The position numbers and the translations under genes are program-made. The notes beneath the pieces were generated by a model. It saw only the letters and a list, made by a program, of their open reading frames with translations, searched no databases and was not told the origin of the DNA. From assembly GCA_023091665.1 (NCBI GenBank), contig JALJCQ010000004.1, positions 806,001 through 870,000 of the forward strand: a DNA stretch of 64,000 bases, read 5' to 3'. This DNA comes from Pythium myriotylum (taxonomy: Eukaryota > Oomycota > Peronosporomycetes > Pythiales > Pythiaceae). Positions 62,726 to 64,000 of this stretch are shown piece by piece. Position 1 is the first letter of the stretch. Each line of letters begins with the position of its first letter.

Positions 62726-64000
62726 CTCCCCCTCGACTCGACTGCGTCTTGAACACCAAGCTTGGTGCGGAGCACGTCGAACTGGACAGTGGGGATCGGC
62801 TTGGTCATGATGTCGGCAAGCATGTCTTGGGTCGGGCAATACTGGAGACACACTTGACCGTCCTCGACCTTCTCACGAACGAAGTGGTAGCGAATGTCGA
62901 TGTGCTTGGTGCGCTTGTGGAACTCGGGGTTCTTGGCCAACGCGATCGCACCTTGGTTGTCTTCGTACACCGTGAGCGCTTGGTCACTTGCAACTTCGCC
63001 GAGTTCGCACAGGAACGCCTTAAGCCACACGGCTTCTTGGATCGCTTCCGATAGAGCCATGTACTCTGCTTCGGTCGAGGAGAGGGCGACAGTTCGCTGC
63101 TTCTTGCTGCGCCAGCTGATGCATCCACCGTTGAGCATGAACACGTAGCCGCTGGTGCTTCGACGTGACTCGATGTCGCCAGCCCAGTCGGCGTCGGAGT
63201 AGCCGACCAGTCTTCCGTCGTGCGATGCCGAGAACTGCAGGCCGTACGTCGGAGTCGCTTGCAGATACCGGAGCACACGCTTGAGAGCTTGCCAATGTGT
63301 TGGACACGGGTCCGCGGCGAACTGGCTGAGTGTGCCGACTGCCGCTGCGAGGTCTGGTCGAGTGCCGACCATGAGGTACATCAGTGCGCCGACTGCACTT
63401 CGGTACGGCACGTTCGTCATGGTGTCTTCGTGCTTGCAACCACCTTCACACATGGCTTTGGTCAGCTTGAGTCCGGGGTCTTGAGGGGTCCTCACTGGTT
63501 TGCAGTCTTGCATGCCGAACTTGGTCAGGATCGACTGCAGGAACTTGGTCTGCCGCATGGTCACGTCGCCAGACTTGGGGTCTTGATCAACTTCCATGCC
63601 GAGGCAGTACTTGAGTTCGCCGAGGTCGGACATCTCGAAGCGTTCGCTGAGTGCACGCTTGGCCGCCGTCAGCAACTCGAGGCTGTTGCAGGCGAGGATG
63701 AGGTCGTCGACGTAGATCACGACGAAGATCATCGCTGAGCCGCTCCGCTTGACGTACACGCAGTGGTCCATCTCGCACTTGGTGAAGCCGACCTTGCGCA
63801 TGAAGGCGTCGATGGTCTGGTTCCACATGCGGGGCGACTGCTTGAGACCGTAGAGCGAGCGCTTGAGCTTGCACACGTAGTCGGGGTGGTGCTGGTCGAC
63901 GAAGCCTTCGGGCTGCTTCATGTAGATTTCTTCGTCGAGGTTGCCGTTCAGGAACGCCGTCTTGACATCCATCTGATGGATCATGAGCTTGTGTCGAGCG
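62680..64000 (-). CDS. Copia Pol C-terminus: RT and RNase H (partial)
   Basis: Open from the window edge to a stop at 62,680, inside the 3' LTR. RT has [20 protein letters not shown] and [15 protein letters not shown]. RNase H has [40 protein letters not shown] and [19 protein letters not shown]. It shows what the intact version of the 33-kb copy looks like. The last 15 residues are encoded by the LTR itself. Confidence 0.9.
   Translation of the reverse strand, partial: ARHKLMIHQMDVKTAFLNGNLDEEIYMKQPEGFVDQHHPDYVCKLKRSLYGLKQSPRMWNQTIDAFMRKVGFTKCEMDHCVYVKRSGSAMIFVVIYVDDLILACNSLELLTAAKRALSERFEMSDLGELKYCLGMEVDQDPKSGDVTMRQTKFLQSILTKFGMQDCKPVRTPQDPGLKLTKAMCEGGCKHEDTMTNVPYRSAVGALMYLMVGTRPDLAAAVGTLSQFAADPCPTHWQALKRVLRYLQATPTYGLQFSASHDGRLVGYSDADWAGDIESRRSTSGYVFMLNGGCISWRSKKQRTVALSSTEAEYMALSEAIQEAVWLKAFLCELGEVASDQALTVYEDNQGAIALAKNPEFHKRTKHIDIRYHFVREKVEDGQVCLQYCPTQDMLADIMTKPIPTVQFDVLRTKLGVQDAVESRGSVEDDAPRTQRHHSS

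Larger units (their letters stand above)
62353..64000 (-). mobile_element. Copia element, 3' part (continues past the window)
   Basis: 3' LTR at 62,353-62,725, polypurine tract, RNase H and RT up to the window edge. It is very close to the element at 32.7-37.5 kb and lacks that copy's nonsense codon and 13-bp insertion. Confidence 0.92.

Overview
This window looks like nuclear DNA of an oomycete (flagellated stramenopile). GT-AG introns are mostly 45-100 nt and host genes are compact, often divergent or convergent with 25-250 bp between them. There is a SPAG17/PF6 flagellar central-apparatus protein, an EGF-rich secreted protein of the stramenopile mastigoneme-like type, a C1-FDX-like matrix protein, a dynactin ARP and a minor-spliceosome protein. 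I cannot name the species. All gene structures below were spliced by eye by keeping frame across GT-AG introns, so boundaries are models.

Positions 1-30,604 are a gene-dense host block: a coiled-coil protein (5' partial), a C1-FDX-like ferredoxin-fold protein, a DEK_C + TFIIS-N protein, a PhyH-type dioxygenase, a single-pass membrane protein with unresolved N-terminus, SPAG17/PF6, SET/NAP1, SPCS1, a small unknown protein, SNRNP25 (U11/U12-25K), ACTR10/Arp11, a protein with a duplicated unknown domain, an EndoU ribonuclease with an IQ tail, N-acetylglutamate synthase, a mastigoneme-like EGF protein, TMEM234, and a protein with five RanBP2-type zinc fingers. The genes do mostly housekeeping work: mitochondria and arginine synthesis, secretion, chromatin, splicing, dynein transport and the flagellum. 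They do not form one pathway.

Positions 30,605-64,000 are almost entirely mobile DNA: a circularly permuted Copia element with one LTR (32,733-37,544); a 9.2-kb piggyBac-type element (37,906-47,122) bounded by CCCTTTCGTGGT terminal inverted repeats and TTAA target sites; relics of a second Copia lineage; a pogo/DDE_1 transposon; a full-length chromodomain Gypsy element with 303-bp LTRs and an ACCAG target duplication (51,559-58,720); an RT-less Copia-like element; and the 3' part of another Copia copy at the right edge.

The best candidate for an undescribed system is the piggyBac element. Besides a chromodomain-piggyBac transposase gene it carries a DOT1-like methyltransferase, a C2H2-SET protein, a P-loop polynucleotide-kinase-like ATPase and a coiled-coil/HTH protein, so it may be a cargo transposon with its own chromatin-modifying genes. 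The transposase, the SET gene and possibly the kinase each have an in-frame stop, so this copy is probably inactive.
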